DNA of 64,000 bases from positions 17,131,077 through 17,195,076 of the forward strand of contig CM043946.1 in NCBI GenBank assembly GCA_014529385.2. Direction: 5' to 3'. The position numbers were made by a program, and so were the translations under genes. Positions 47,896 to 63,838 of the stretch are shown in pieces. The notes under the pieces are model-generated. The model worked only from the letters and a program-made list of their open reading frames with translations. It was not told where the DNA came from and made no database searches. The stretch's first letter is position 1. Each line of letters opens with the position of its first letter. This DNA comes from Adiantum capillus-veneris (Eukaryota > Streptophyta > Polypodiopsida > Polypodiales > Pteridaceae).

Positions 47896-48680
47896 TCTTT
47901 TTCCGTTCTAACTCGGCTTTATAGTACCTGCAATCGGGTTTCTTGTGACCTTTCCTGCCACATTGATAGCAAGTCACATCACCCTTGCCTTTGCTGGCAT
48001 TTTCCCTTTCCTTACTCTTACTCTTACTCCTTTGTGCATAGACATTCTTCTTCTCTGTCCTGCCTCTAACCATGTTGGCAGAGCTGCCTCCCTCTCCACT
48101 TGCTTTCCTCCTGATTTCCTCATTCAAGATTAGAACCCCTAACACCATCAAAGGTCAAATTGGGATTATTGGACAATGAAACCACCAATGTTTCCCATGA
48201 CTCAGGTAAGTTCATAAGCAAGAAGATAGCTTTCAACTTATCATCAAAAGGAGGCAAGCCTGAATCCTGTAAACTGCGACAAAGTACCTGCGAACAACGA
48301 CAAGTGCTCTGTAGCGCTTTTGGACTCATCTAGTTGCATGCCAACAAGTTTTCGCATCAAATGCACTTGGTTGATAGGCATTGTATTCTCATACATTCCC
48401 TTTAACTTCTCCCACACATCAAAAGCACTTGTGAGACCTTTCACATCAATGACTGTCTCATCAGTCATGGCCATTTTAATGTATGTAACAACCTTCCTGT
48501 TCAGGCTAACCCATGCTTCATCCGTCATATTCTATGGCTTTACCTATTCAAGTGCCCCTTCACAATCCTTAAGAAATAGGATTCCCTGGATCCTGTCTTT
48601 CCAAAGGTCGAAACCTGTTCCATCGAACCTCCTAATCTCGAAGAGATTCTTCACATCCGAAGAAGATGAGGCCATAGTTG
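47849..48680 (-). pseudogene. Copia gag, degenerate
   Basis: The likely start is ATG at about 48,675 (MASSSSDVKNLFEIRRFDGT, then GFDLWKDRIQGIL). The protein continues after a stop in 48,528-48,244 (FDVWEKLKGMYENTMPINQV), then 48,329-48,120 (LPESWETLVVSLSNN), and ends with the zinc knuckle CYQCGRKGHKKPDC in 48,151-47,849. Three breaks. Confidence 0.8.
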
Positions 48681-48759
48681 CACGAATAAGAGGGCTAATA
48701 CACTGAATTTTTGGGCAAAATGCACAAAAACCGGAGTATAGCCTCACAGAGGTGTGCAC

Positions 48760-49287
48760 TACAACTCCAAATGGTCATAGGAGCAATTTGGGGCAAAATA
48801 GGTCGATGTAGGCGCAAAAAAATAATTTCTAAAATTTATGCGCAAGAAATTTCAGCGAGCAAATTTGTGCTCAAAACAAAATTTTAGTTGTTTTTAGCCT
48901 CACAGAACATACATAAGGCTAATGCACAGTCTTTATAAGCATGTATGAGCAAAAGCCCCAATTTGTAGCATCAAATTGCACAAAAATGAGCCACAAATGG
49001 TCATACATAGGCAAAACTTGTCAAATGTGCCTAGATTGCATCAATTTGCACTTTTCCCAATGTAGTCGCATCATAAAAACTCTTGCAACAACCTGCGTAG
49101 ATCTGAAATTTGCTGAAAATACCTGTTTTGGGACCTGTTTTTCGGCCATTTCAGTGTTTTCGGGTAGGAGGGACCTAGCAAAGATGTTCCCACACCTTAA
49201 TACATGATTTGCAAAACCTGTACTTTGCTGATTTTGACCTAATTTCAGCCTGTTGTAGGTCAATTTGGCTTGTCCGGAGCTCTCTAG
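48760..49287. other. Leader of the minus-strand copia element
   Basis: A/T-rich, non-coding sequence between the gag start and the presumed primer site. Nothing else recognised. Confidence 0.6.
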
Positions 49288-49305
49288 TCTTCGGGGACGA
49301 GTCCA
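49288..49305 (-). promoter_or_regulatory. Candidate non-standard primer binding site
   Basis: On minus, tggactcgtccccgaaga follows the LTR end directly. It starts with the TGG expected opposite a tRNA CCA end, but is not the initiator-Met site used by most copia elements. Assignment is tentative. Confidence 0.35.
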
Positions 49306-49571
49306 TGCGAAGATGTGCTGGGTGTGTACCTTGAAGAGGGGCGAAGGCCTGCAGAGCATAGGGCGCTAGGGAACGAAGATAGCAAAGAGAGAGAGAGAGA
49401 GAGAGAGCGCTACACGATAGTTGGGAGAATAAGTTAGTGAGTAAAATGACTCACCTTCCCTTTATTAAAAGTATAGGACCAATTTTAAAGTTAGTGGCCA
49501 AGAACTTGGCCAAAGGTTAATAACCTTTAAACTATACACAAAAGGGGGCCATTTGGGCCTTTAACCCAACA
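49306..49571 (-). repeat. 5' LTR of the minus-strand copia element
   Basis: Same sequence as the 3' LTR with a shorter (GA)n (49,385-49,408) and a 9-bp deletion. The outer end at 49,571 is followed by ctatg. Confidence 0.8.
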
Positions 49572-49580
49572 CTATGCTCT

Positions 49581-50041
49581 AATGAAAAGAAAGGCATGTC
49601 ACCTCCTTCCACACAATTGGCCAAGGAATGTGTATGTTGTGTGTCCGATATATAATCATTTAGATGTAGACTGTGCACCAATGTGACTAGCATTAGAAGC
49701 ACCTAGATAAAAATGTGTACAAATGTGACTAGCATTAGAAGCACGTAGATAAAAATGTGTAATCAAAGTAGCAACTTTAACGTTTATTCTTAGTTTTTCA
49801 TCTGTGGCATGGCCAAGAGGGTGCTCTATATTAGATTAGAAAGAGAGGGAGCTTTGTTGGATGCTTGGATCAACCACTTCCCTTTTTGGATAAAGCCATC
49901 GGCAATCATCACACATATAATTCACACGTAAGTGCCTCTTGCCCCATCTCTAAAGAATCACTCTATTTGCTAATCCCCCCTCCCTCTCATGCACATATTT
50001 CACACTTGCCAATCAAGAACTAGCAATGCACGTAAAGCGCG

Positions 50042-50118
<77 letters not shown>

Positions 50119-50220
50119 CATGTCCTCATTATTTAAGGATTTTGATAACAATTTTGCGACTTGGCAAATACCAATTGGCCAAGAATTTCAGTGTCATGAC
50201 CCTCAGACAATTGGCCAAGG
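49581..50220. repeat. 640-bp tandem duplication, copy 1 (uninterrupted)
   Basis: aatgaaaagaaaggc starts copy 1 at 49,581 and copy 2 at 50,221. Shared landmarks: ctaatgaaaag, gacgtgtcacc-like start, gggagctttgttggatgc, cttgccccatctctaaagaa, gcgcacgagag plus (GA)n, taccatgtcctcattat. Copy 1 carries (GA)n at 50,045-50,115 and the undisturbed target gatgc at 49,860-49,864. No coding sequence. Confidence 0.85.
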
Positions 50221-50509
50221 AATGAAAAGAAAGGCGTGTCACCTCCCTCCACACAATTGGCCAAGGAATGTGTATGATGTGTGTTCGATATATAATCATT
50301 TCATTTATATGTAGAATGTGCACGAATGTGACTAACATTAGATGTACCTAGATAAAAATGTGCACGAATGTGACTAGAATCAGAAGCACGTAGATAAAAA
50401 TGTGTAACCAAAGTAGCAACTTTAATGTTTATTCTTAGTCTGTCATCTGTGGCTAGGCCAAGAGGGTGCTCTAGATTGGATTGGAAAGAGAGGGAGCTTT
50501 GTTGGATGC

Positions 50510-50736
50510 TGTTACCATATACATCTGGTAGTGATGTGTGTGAACACACTAGGACCGCCGGGGCATTTTTTCCCTCTTTAGGAGGTTTTTTCCCCCGTGC
50601 ATTGTATATACGCCCATCACTCTAGGGCTATCTATCTTTCCATTGCACACTAAGGAATACACTCTCTATTGTGTGCCTTGAGCTTCCTTCGTCTTCTCCA
50701 AGCTGTGTGTGTTTCTCTGCAACCCTAATTCCAACA
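50510..50736 (+). repeat. 5' LTR of the young copia element
   Basis: Starts TGTTACCATATAC and ends ATTCCAACA; TATA-like tgtatatacgcc near 50,605. Confidence 0.95.
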
Positions 50737-50738
50737 AT

Positions 50739-50750
50739 TGGTATCAGAGC
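50739..50750 (+). promoter_or_regulatory. Primer binding site, initiator-Met tRNA
   Basis: tggtatcagagc, the standard copia primer site, 2 bp after the LTR. Confidence 0.95.
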
Positions 50751-51098
50751 AGGTCACGTCCTCCCGGGCTTAGTCGCCAGCTGCTCCAGCCCACGCCTGC
50801 TCACTTTCTCCGATTTCAGTGAGCTTTGGCAAGCGTTCGCAGGTCGACAAATATTTTGGGAGAGCTCGAAGAACTCGGTCTGCTCAGAATTTTGATTTGG
50901 GCTCATTTCGGCCTCCGTTTCCACTACGGGCAGTACTGCACAGGCTATTTCGTCATTTTGTGCAGATTTTCTGTCAGTGCCGTTTTCTGCATAACAGGTG
51001 CCTTATAGTCTTCTACGGTTTGTGCTATATAGCACAAGTTGTTCCCGCTCCATTTCTCCTATTTTCGGGCAGTTTTCACATCAGGTGCAGCATTTACC

Positions 51099-52445
51099 AT
51101 GGCTGACAACAACAACACAGATGTGTTCAAGATGTTTGCTGCTGAGGACAGGTTGGATGGGGACAACTACCCTATGTGGGCTTATATGATGCAACACGTT
51201 CTTGTGTCAAAAGGTGTCTGGAACATTGTGCAGGGCATTGATGTACGTCCTGGTTCTGAAGATGTAGGCGATATTGAGGATGTTGCAGGTCTTGCTGCAA
51301 GGATTGCAGCTGTTAGAGTTGTTTTGCCTACAGCAGAACAAGCTCGTTGGGATGTTAAGGATGCGCAGGCTCATGCATTGATTGCGTTGTCTGTGAAGCG
51401 CACCATTATTCCTCACATCCGTTCAGCAAAATCTGCAAAACATGCTTGGGATATTCTAGCAGGTCTTTATGCAAGCCGCAATGAGGCTAAAATTGCTTTG
51501 CTGCGTAAAGAGCTAGAGTCGAAGATTATGCATGAGGAAGATGATATGGACACTTTCCTTGCTAGTGTCAAGGATATCAATGAGCAACTCATTTCTGCAG
51601 GTGAAGTCATTTCTGACAGTTCCCTTGTGCAGACTGTTCTCGATGCCTTACCAGATTCCTACCAGACTTTTGCTAGTACTTGGAGACTGATGACCCAAGG
51701 AAATCCTGAAGTTGTCAAGTTTGATGCATTATGCACATTGCTGTTGCAAGAGTCACTTTCTAGAAAAAACAGGAATAGGCAGCGTGCAGTTGAACAGGCT
51801 TTTATTGCTTCTCAAAGAAAGGGTGGTAACAGTAATGCAGCCACTTCTTATGGTTCTGCTGCGAGTGGCAAAATTTCTGTTCCTAATGCTTCTGCTGGCA
51901 GCACTTCGTCTGGCAATTCTGGTGATAAGGGCAAAAAGAAAATGCGTTGCCATTATTGTAAAGCCAATGATCACTTGATCAAGTCGTGTCCTAAGTTGAA
52001 GGCCAAAGAGGCTAAGAAGAAAGAGGGTGGTTCCACTGCAAATGCTGGTTCCACTACAAATGCAGCCATTGTTGAGTCTTCTGTGAAAGGAGATTGTGAT
52101 GCTGATGTTGATGCAGAATGGGCTTTTAGCGCAGAGTGCACTTACAATCCTGCTGTCCATGATGCATGCTTGTCAGTTGCTGCAGATTCACATGTGTGGT
52201 ATTTGACAGTGGTGCTACAAAGCACATTACCTCACATCGTGAATTGTTTACCTCTCTCGAGTCTGTCCCTCATGGGAATTCAGTCACTTGTGCCAACAAC
52301 GCCTCTTATCCAGTTCAGGGAGTTGGAAAGATTGTGCTCACTGCTGCTAATGGCAGTTCCTTCACACTTGTTGATGCACTTTATGTACCTGGGATCAAGA
52401 AGAATCTATTGTCTGTATCCGCACTTGCTAGACTTGGACTTGTAG
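51099..52445 (+). CDS. gag: Copia gag of the young element
   Basis: The ATG at 51,099 (MADNNNTDVFKMFAAEDRLD) is preferred over an upstream in-frame ATG at 51,039 because it opens the typical copia gag N-terminus (then GDNYPMWAYMMQHVL). The central gag domain includes SAKHAWDILAGLYASRNEAK and LDALPDSYQTFASTW. A basic stretch and a zinc knuckle, CHYCKANDHLIKSC (CX2CX4HX4C), follow at about residues 284-297. The frame runs ~245 bp past the point where protease coding starts in the other frame, so gag and pol overlap (52,166-52,445). Gag forms the cytoplasmic particle. Confidence 0.9.
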   Translation: MADNNNTDVFKMFAAEDRLDGDNYPMWAYMMQHVLVSKGVWNIVQGIDVRPGSEDVGDIEDVAGLAARIAAVRVVLPTAEQARWDVKDAQAHALIALSVKRTIIPHIRSAKSAKHAWDILAGLYASRNEAKIALLRKELESKIMHEEDDMDTFLASVKDINEQLISAGEVISDSSLVQTVLDALPDSYQTFASTWRLMTQGNPEVVKFDALCTLLLQESLSRKNRNRQRAVEQAFIASQRKGGNSNAATSYGSAASGKISVPNASAGSTSSGNSGDKGKKKMRCHYCKANDHLIKSCPKLKAKEAKKKEGGSTANAGSTTNAAIVESSVKGDCDADVDAEWAFSAECTYNPAVHDACLSVAADSHVWYLTVVLQSTLPHIVNCLPLSSLSLMGIQSLVPTTPLIQFRELERLCSLLLMAVPSHLLMHFMYLGSRRIYCLYPHLLDLDL

Positions 52446-55384
52446 TCAAATTTGTGGATGACAGATGTACAGTTCATGATCTCAGTTTTGGTGATGAAAT
52501 TGTTGCATCTGGGCTTTTGTGCCGTGGGCTGTATAAGCTCACTTTGTATGACAAGTGTGGACAAAATTTTGCAAATGCTGTTGCAGATTCAAGGGCTATT
52601 TCAGATGCAAAACTTTGGCATGCACGTTTTGGTCATCTGAATTTTGCCAGTTTGCTGCGTTTGCAGAAATCTGATATGGTTGCTTCTTTGCCGCCTCTTG
52701 AAGCACCTATCAAACATGTTTGTGAAGGCTGTATTCTGGGTAAAATGCAGCGTTCTAAGTTTCCAAAGGATGGTTCAGTTAGGGCCACATGCAGGTTGCA
52801 ACTTGTGCATAGTGATGTTTGTGGGTCCATGCAAACTCCGTCCTTGGGCAATTACCTGTACTTCGTGACTTTCATTGATGATTACTCCAGGCATGCATGG
52901 GTATTTCCGCTTAAAGCAAAGTCCGAAGTTTTTATGTGCTTCAAACAATTTTTGGCTATGGCTGAAAATGTCTCAAAATGTACTATGGGCACCCTCCGTT
53001 CCGATCGAGGGGGGGAGTATATGTCTCATGAATTTAATGCATTTCTGGCTAGTCGTGGGATAAAACACCAATGTACAGTGCCTTATACACCTCAGCAAAA
53101 TGGTGTTGCTGAGAGGAAAAACAGGTCACTAACGGAAATGGCACGATGTATGGTCAAAAGTCAAGCTTTGCCACATTCTTTTTGGCTTGAGGCCATCATG
53201 TGTGCCACTTATGTACTTAACAGGTGTCCTACGAAAGCTTTGCAGTCTATTACTCCATATGAAGCATGGCATGATAGAAAACCTTCTATTGAGCACATGC
53301 GTGTTTTTGGCTGTTTGGCATATGCTTTGGTGCCACAAGTGCAGCGCAGAAAATTGGATGATAAGGCTGTCAAATGTATTTTTGTTGGTTATAGTGCTGA
53401 AAGCAAAGGTTACAGGTTGTATCATCCACAAACAAAACGTATTTTGGTTTCACGGGATGTAGTGTTTGTGGAAGATTCTGTTCAACCCTTGCTGTCATGT
53501 ACTAGAGACAGTAATGTAAGCTCACAGGACATTTATGACACTTTGTTGCCTCTTTTCAGTGGTGGAAATACGAATGTAAGTTCCAATGAGGCAAATGTAC
53601 AGCCTATGGGGGTTTCTGAAAATGTTTTAGAACAGCCTATTACTGATGCAGATGTACATGATGTACTTGATGAGGAAAGGGCTGAAAATGAGCAGGCTAG
53701 AGGTATGCCAAAATGGCTGGTGCACACTTTGCGTGACAGTAAATTGGATGCACCTTTATCTAGTCGTACTCGTTCAGGCTCTCGCCATGCATCTTATGCA
53801 TCAGATTGTTATGCTTTGGCTGTGTCTAGTTTACATGATGTTGAGGAGCCTCTGTCTTTTGATGAAGCACAGAATTCAGAAAATTGGATTGCTGCCATGA
53901 AATCAGAATATGATGCACTTATAGAGAATGACACATGGACTTTATGTGATTTGCCTCCTGGCAAAAAGGCCATTGGTACAAAGTGGGTTTACAAGTTGAA
54001 ACGCAAGCCGGATGGTGAGATCGATCGCCATAAGGCTCGACTTGTTGCAAAGGGTTATGCACAACAAAAAGGCATAGATTATGAAGAGACTTTTGCTCCC
54101 ACTTGTCGTATGACTACTGTGCGTTTTCTATGTGCATTGGCAGCTCATTTTGGTTGGGATGTACATCAATCAGACATTGTTACTGCTTTCTTGAATGGTG
54201 ACATATTTGAGGAAGTTTATGTAACGCAGCCTCGCGGTTTTGTCATAAAAGGACAAGAGGACAAAGTGTGCAAATGTAAGAAGGCTTTGTATGGGTTGAA
54301 GCAATCTCCTCGTGCTTGGTATGAGAAAGCTGACACTCATTTGGTTAAACGAGGCTTTCGTAACAGTCCAACAGAAAGCACATTGTATGTAAAGCGTGAG
54401 GATGATGTATTTCTCATTGTGGTTCTTTATGTTGATGATTTGCTGATCACTGGACCAAATGAGAGACATATTGCTGAATTTAAGGCTGATTTGAATGCTA
54501 CTTTCAAGATGAAAGATTTGGGGCTGTTGCATCATTACTTGGGTATACAGTTTAAGCAGTGTGATGGTGGTATTGCCTTGTGTCAGAAAAGTTACATAGA
54601 GACATTGCTATGTAAGTTTGGACTTGAGGATTGCAAACCTATTGCCACTCCCATGGAAACAGGTTTGAAGTTGAGTCTACATGATGCTGGCGATCCTGCT
54701 GATGTCACTCTTTACCAAACTGCTGTTGGCTGCCTTATTTATGTATGCAACACGAGGCCAGATATTCAGTTTGCAGTCTCGCAGGTCAGCAGATTTATGC
54801 ATAGCCCAGGGTCTAAGCATTGGCAGGCTGTCAAGAGGATTTTCCGCTACCTTAGTGGCACTTTACATCTTGGCTTGTTTTATCCCAAGGGGGGATCATT
54901 GCCGCCAGACTTACATGCTTTTTCGGACTCAGATTGGGCTGGTTGTTTTGACACGCGAGTGTCCACAAGTGGTTTTTGTTTCATGCTTGGCAGTTCATGT
55001 ATATCATGGTTGAGCAAGAAGCAACCTACTGTGGCCACTTCGAGTTGTGAGGCTGAGTACAGGGCAGTCTTCACAGCTACGGTTGAGTGTGTATGGCTCA
55101 GACGCCTTATGGCTGACTTGGGTGTTGGACAGGACACTGCCAACACTATCTACACTGACAGTCAGAGCGCATTGGCAGTTGCGAGGAACCCAGTTTTTCA
55201 TGCTCGCACAAAGCACATTGAGGTGCATTACCACTATGTCAGGGAGAGGCTCTCAGCAGGAGAGATCAGCTTGGCTTATGTGCCAACACAGGACAACCTT
55301 GCAGATCTTTTCACAAAGGCATTGTCTCGTGAGAAGCTTGAAGCTTTCCGCAAAGCTTTGGGCTTACTCCCCTTTGTGGACTGA
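52166..55384 (+). CDS. pol: Copia pol of the young element: protease, integrase, RT, RNase H
   Basis: 1,072 codons without a stop. Protease at the start (FDSGATKH, Asp about residue 14). GAG-pre-integrase at about 145-205 (AKLWHARFGHLNFASLLRLQ, HVCEGCILGKMQ). Integrase core with D of HSDVCG, D of LRSDRGGEY and E of NGVAERKNR, all intact. RT from about 590 (AIGTKWVYKLKRKPDGEIDR, VTAFLNGDIFEEVYV, LYVDDLLITG). RNase H near the end (FSDSDWAGCFDTRVSTSGF, SSCEAEYRA, TDSQSALAVARNPVFHARTK). No key residue is missing. It lies in a -1 frame relative to gag and has no start of its own near the protease, so it would need a frameshift to be made, or the frame break is a disabling mutation. Confidence 0.93.
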   Translation: MLVSCCRFTCVVFDSGATKHITSHRELFTSLESVPHGNSVTCANNASYPVQGVGKIVLTAANGSSFTLVDALYVPGIKKNLLSVSALARLGLVVKFVDDRCTVHDLSFGDEIVASGLLCRGLYKLTLYDKCGQNFANAVADSRAISDAKLWHARFGHLNFASLLRLQKSDMVASLPPLEAPIKHVCEGCILGKMQRSKFPKDGSVRATCRLQLVHSDVCGSMQTPSLGNYLYFVTFIDDYSRHAWVFPLKAKSEVFMCFKQFLAMAENVSKCTMGTLRSDRGGEYMSHEFNAFLASRGIKHQCTVPYTPQQNGVAERKNRSLTEMARCMVKSQALPHSFWLEAIMCATYVLNRCPTKALQSITPYEAWHDRKPSIEHMRVFGCLAYALVPQVQRRKLDDKAVKCIFVGYSAESKGYRLYHPQTKRILVSRDVVFVEDSVQPLLSCTRDSNVSSQDIYDTLLPLFSGGNTNVSSNEANVQPMGVSENVLEQPITDADVHDVLDEERAENEQARGMPKWLVHTLRDSKLDAPLSSRTRSGSRHASYASDCYALAVSSLHDVEEPLSFDEAQNSENWIAAMKSEYDALIENDTWTLCDLPPGKKAIGTKWVYKLKRKPDGEIDRHKARLVAKGYAQQKGIDYEETFAPTCRMTTVRFLCALAAHFGWDVHQSDIVTAFLNGDIFEEVYVTQPRGFVIKGQEDKVCKCKKALYGLKQSPRAWYEKADTHLVKRGFRNSPTESTLYVKREDDVFLIVVLYVDDLLITGPNERHIAEFKADLNATFKMKDLGLLHHYLGIQFKQCDGGIALCQKSYIETLLCKFGLEDCKPIATPMETGLKLSLHDAGDPADVTLYQTAVGCLIYVCNTRPDIQFAVSQVSRFMHSPGSKHWQAVKRIFRYLSGTLHLGLFYPKGGSLPPDLHAFSDSDWAGCFDTRVSTSGFCFMLGSSCISWLSKKQPTVATSSCEAEYRAVFTATVECVWLRRLMADLGVGQDTANTIYTDSQSALAVARNPVFHARTKHIEVHYHYVRERLSAGEISLAYVPTQDNLADLFTKALSREKLEAFRKALGLLPFVD

Positions 55385-55459
55385 TCTTGTCCTCAGGGCA
55401 TGGCACTTTCCTTTACTCATGTGCCAGCTCTCGTTCACCGCATCACTCCAGGGGGGATT

Positions 55460-55686
55460 TGTTACCATATACATGTGGTAGTGATGTGTGTGAACACACT
55501 AGGACCGCCGGGGCATTTTTTCCCTCTTTAGGAGGTTTTTTCCCCCGTGCATTGTATATACGCCCATCACTCTAGGGCTATCTATCTTTCCATTGCACAC
55601 TAAGGAATACACTCTCTATTGTGTGCCTTGAGCTTCCTTCGTCTTCTCCAAGCTGTGTGTGTTTCTCTGCAACCCTAATTCCAACA
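55460..55686 (+). repeat. 3' LTR of the young copia element
   Basis: Identical to the 5' LTR but for one base; preceded by ccaggggggatt. Confidence 0.95.
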
Positions 55687-55868
55687 GATGCTGGGATCAA
55701 CCACTTCCGTTTTTGGATAAAGCAATTGGCAATCATCACACACATAATTCACATGTAAGTGCCTCTTGCCCCATCTCTAAAGAATCACTCTATTTGTTTA
55801 TCCCCCTCCCTCTCATGCACATATTTCACACTTGCCAATCAAGAACTAGCAATGCATGCAAAGCGCGC

Positions 55869-55912
<44 letters not shown>

Positions 55913-56151
55913 CATGTCCTTATTATGTAAGGATTTTAATAACAATTTTGCGGCTCCGCAAATACCAATCGGCCAGGTCGGACGAATGAATTTCAGTGTC
56001 ACGACCCTCAGGTCAAAAATTATCAGAGTCAGCCGATAAGTAAACTCGAAAAAATTGAATTTGAATCATTTCGTTGCAGTTATAGGCTACAATGCAAGAA
56101 TGGTTGCATAATATTGTCTCTTCCGTTATGGAAAAGGCCGCCGCGGTTCAT

Positions 56152-62345
<6,194 letters not shown>

Positions 62346-62503
62346 TTTCCGCCCCCACTACCCCTCGCCGATTAGCTGAAATCCTGCTATGGCACTGCAA
62401 AGTGGGCTATGTTGCTATGTTTTAGAATTTCCAATCTGGTATCTATTTTCATGTGCCATTTACGAAGTGTTTTTTTTATTAACACATTTGACATTTGCAG
62501 GCA

Positions 62504-62556
<53 letters not shown>

Positions 62557-62734
62557 GACATGCCAGATCTTACCAGGCAACGTTTCTGCTCCATGGTGTA
62601 ACCAGATGATCTTCAGTGGCGGAGTCCTCTCCATACACATCCCGGACACCACCACCAACAGTATGAGAAGGGTCTTGATCCAGAACAGATGGGCTTCCGT
62701 TGATTCGCAGGTCTTTCAGCTGGGTCTCCATGGC

Positions 62735-62796
<62 letters not shown>

Positions 62797-62873
62797 ACAC
62801 ACACACACACTGGTTTGAGAAACACAGCCTAAGACGCCTCTGATGGAAATTTTGCGACACTCCTGCCACGTAC

Positions 62874-62906
<33 letters not shown>

Positions 62907-63329
62907 CACACACAGACACACAGAGCCACACACGGATGCAGCGCGCAGGAGTAGAAACACGCTAGACCAGCGCTCTCTCTCTGCGTGTGTCGGCTCGTGT
63001 GCCGAATTGGGTTCTGAAAAGCCCCGAGCGACGTGAAGAAAATGCGCGGCCTTTTATGAGTTTGGTGGGAGCGCACAGTCACTCTTTGGTTCACAATGGC
63101 TTTGTGAAAAGGGGTCACCAGTAGGAGTCCTAGCCTTGGGCCCCTTTGAACGTGACATGCATGATGACATCTCGACTTATTTCATCCCTGTAGGCTATCT
63201 CGCCATGGATCATATCGCCTTCCTTCTCTCACATGAAGATTGTGTATGTCCATGTTTGCTTGTTTCAAGATAAACGTCGTCTCCCTTTATCATTTATCCT
63301 CGAAACACACAAAGAAAATATTGATACAT

Positions 63330-63371
<42 letters not shown>

Positions 63372-63791
63372 GGGAAAAGAGAATTTTGTGGATGGTGTGT
63401 ACCAGAGGGGTATCTAAGGTAAGGCGGAAGTATTAGAGCAGCCCCCAAGTGTAGCTCTTGTTAACATTGATAATAACACATTTCACAAATAGATCATGCG
63501 GCTACAATAGGTCGATTGTTGAGTTGCTTGCTTGGTTATCGTGTGATCGCAAGTTTGAAAACATACTTCTACTACTGGTCCTTGCTTGCCACTGTATTTT
63601 ACTATGCTAATTTTGCAAAGCAAGTGTGTGCTTGCAACGAAGTTGAGAGCAAAGCCTTCCGTGGGTGGTTTATCATATTAGAGCAAAGGTAAAAAAACCC
63701 GACGACTTGGCTCGTTCCTGTGAGATTGAAGAATTTGCTCGCTTTTGATATCTTACCATAGTATTGGTCCCTCCACCTTCGCATTCTTGTA

Positions 63792-63838
<47 letters not shown>

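Larger units (their letters stand above)
44132..49571 (-). mobile_element. Ty1/copia retrotransposon, full-length but decayed
   Basis: LTRs at 44,132-44,444 and 49,306-49,571 on minus, with gag, protease, integrase, RT and RNase H between them in copia order, broken by stops and frameshifts. The LTRs differ by about six substitutions, a 9-bp indel and the (GA)n length, so it is moderately old. ctatg flanks the right end (49,572-49,576); the matching ctatg on the left (44,090-44,094) is 37 bp away from the LTR end, which is odd. Confidence 0.85.
50510..55686 (+). mobile_element. Young, nearly intact Ty1/copia retrotransposon (5.18 kb)
   Basis: 227-bp LTRs (50,510-50,736 and 55,460-55,686) differ by a single base (acatctgg against acatgtgg). 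A perfect 5-bp target-site duplication, gatgc, lies at 50,505-50,509 and 55,687-55,691. Primer site tggtatcagagc at 50,739-50,750; purine tract ggggggatt ends at 55,459. Gag and pol are open over their full length with one frame change at the gag-protease border. The neighbouring tandem copy shows the empty site. This is the freshest transposon in the window. Confidence 0.95.
50221..56010. repeat. 640-bp tandem duplication, copy 2, split by the copia element
   Basis: Left part 50,221-50,509, right part 55,692 to about 56,010, with a shorter (GA)n at 55,873-55,908. The split falls exactly at the copia insertion site. Homology to copy 1 ends near 56,005 (gaccctcag). Confidence 0.85.

Noticed and set aside
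54170-54535. 121-codon minus-strand ORF in the young copia element
   Set aside because: Antisense shadow of the RT domain.
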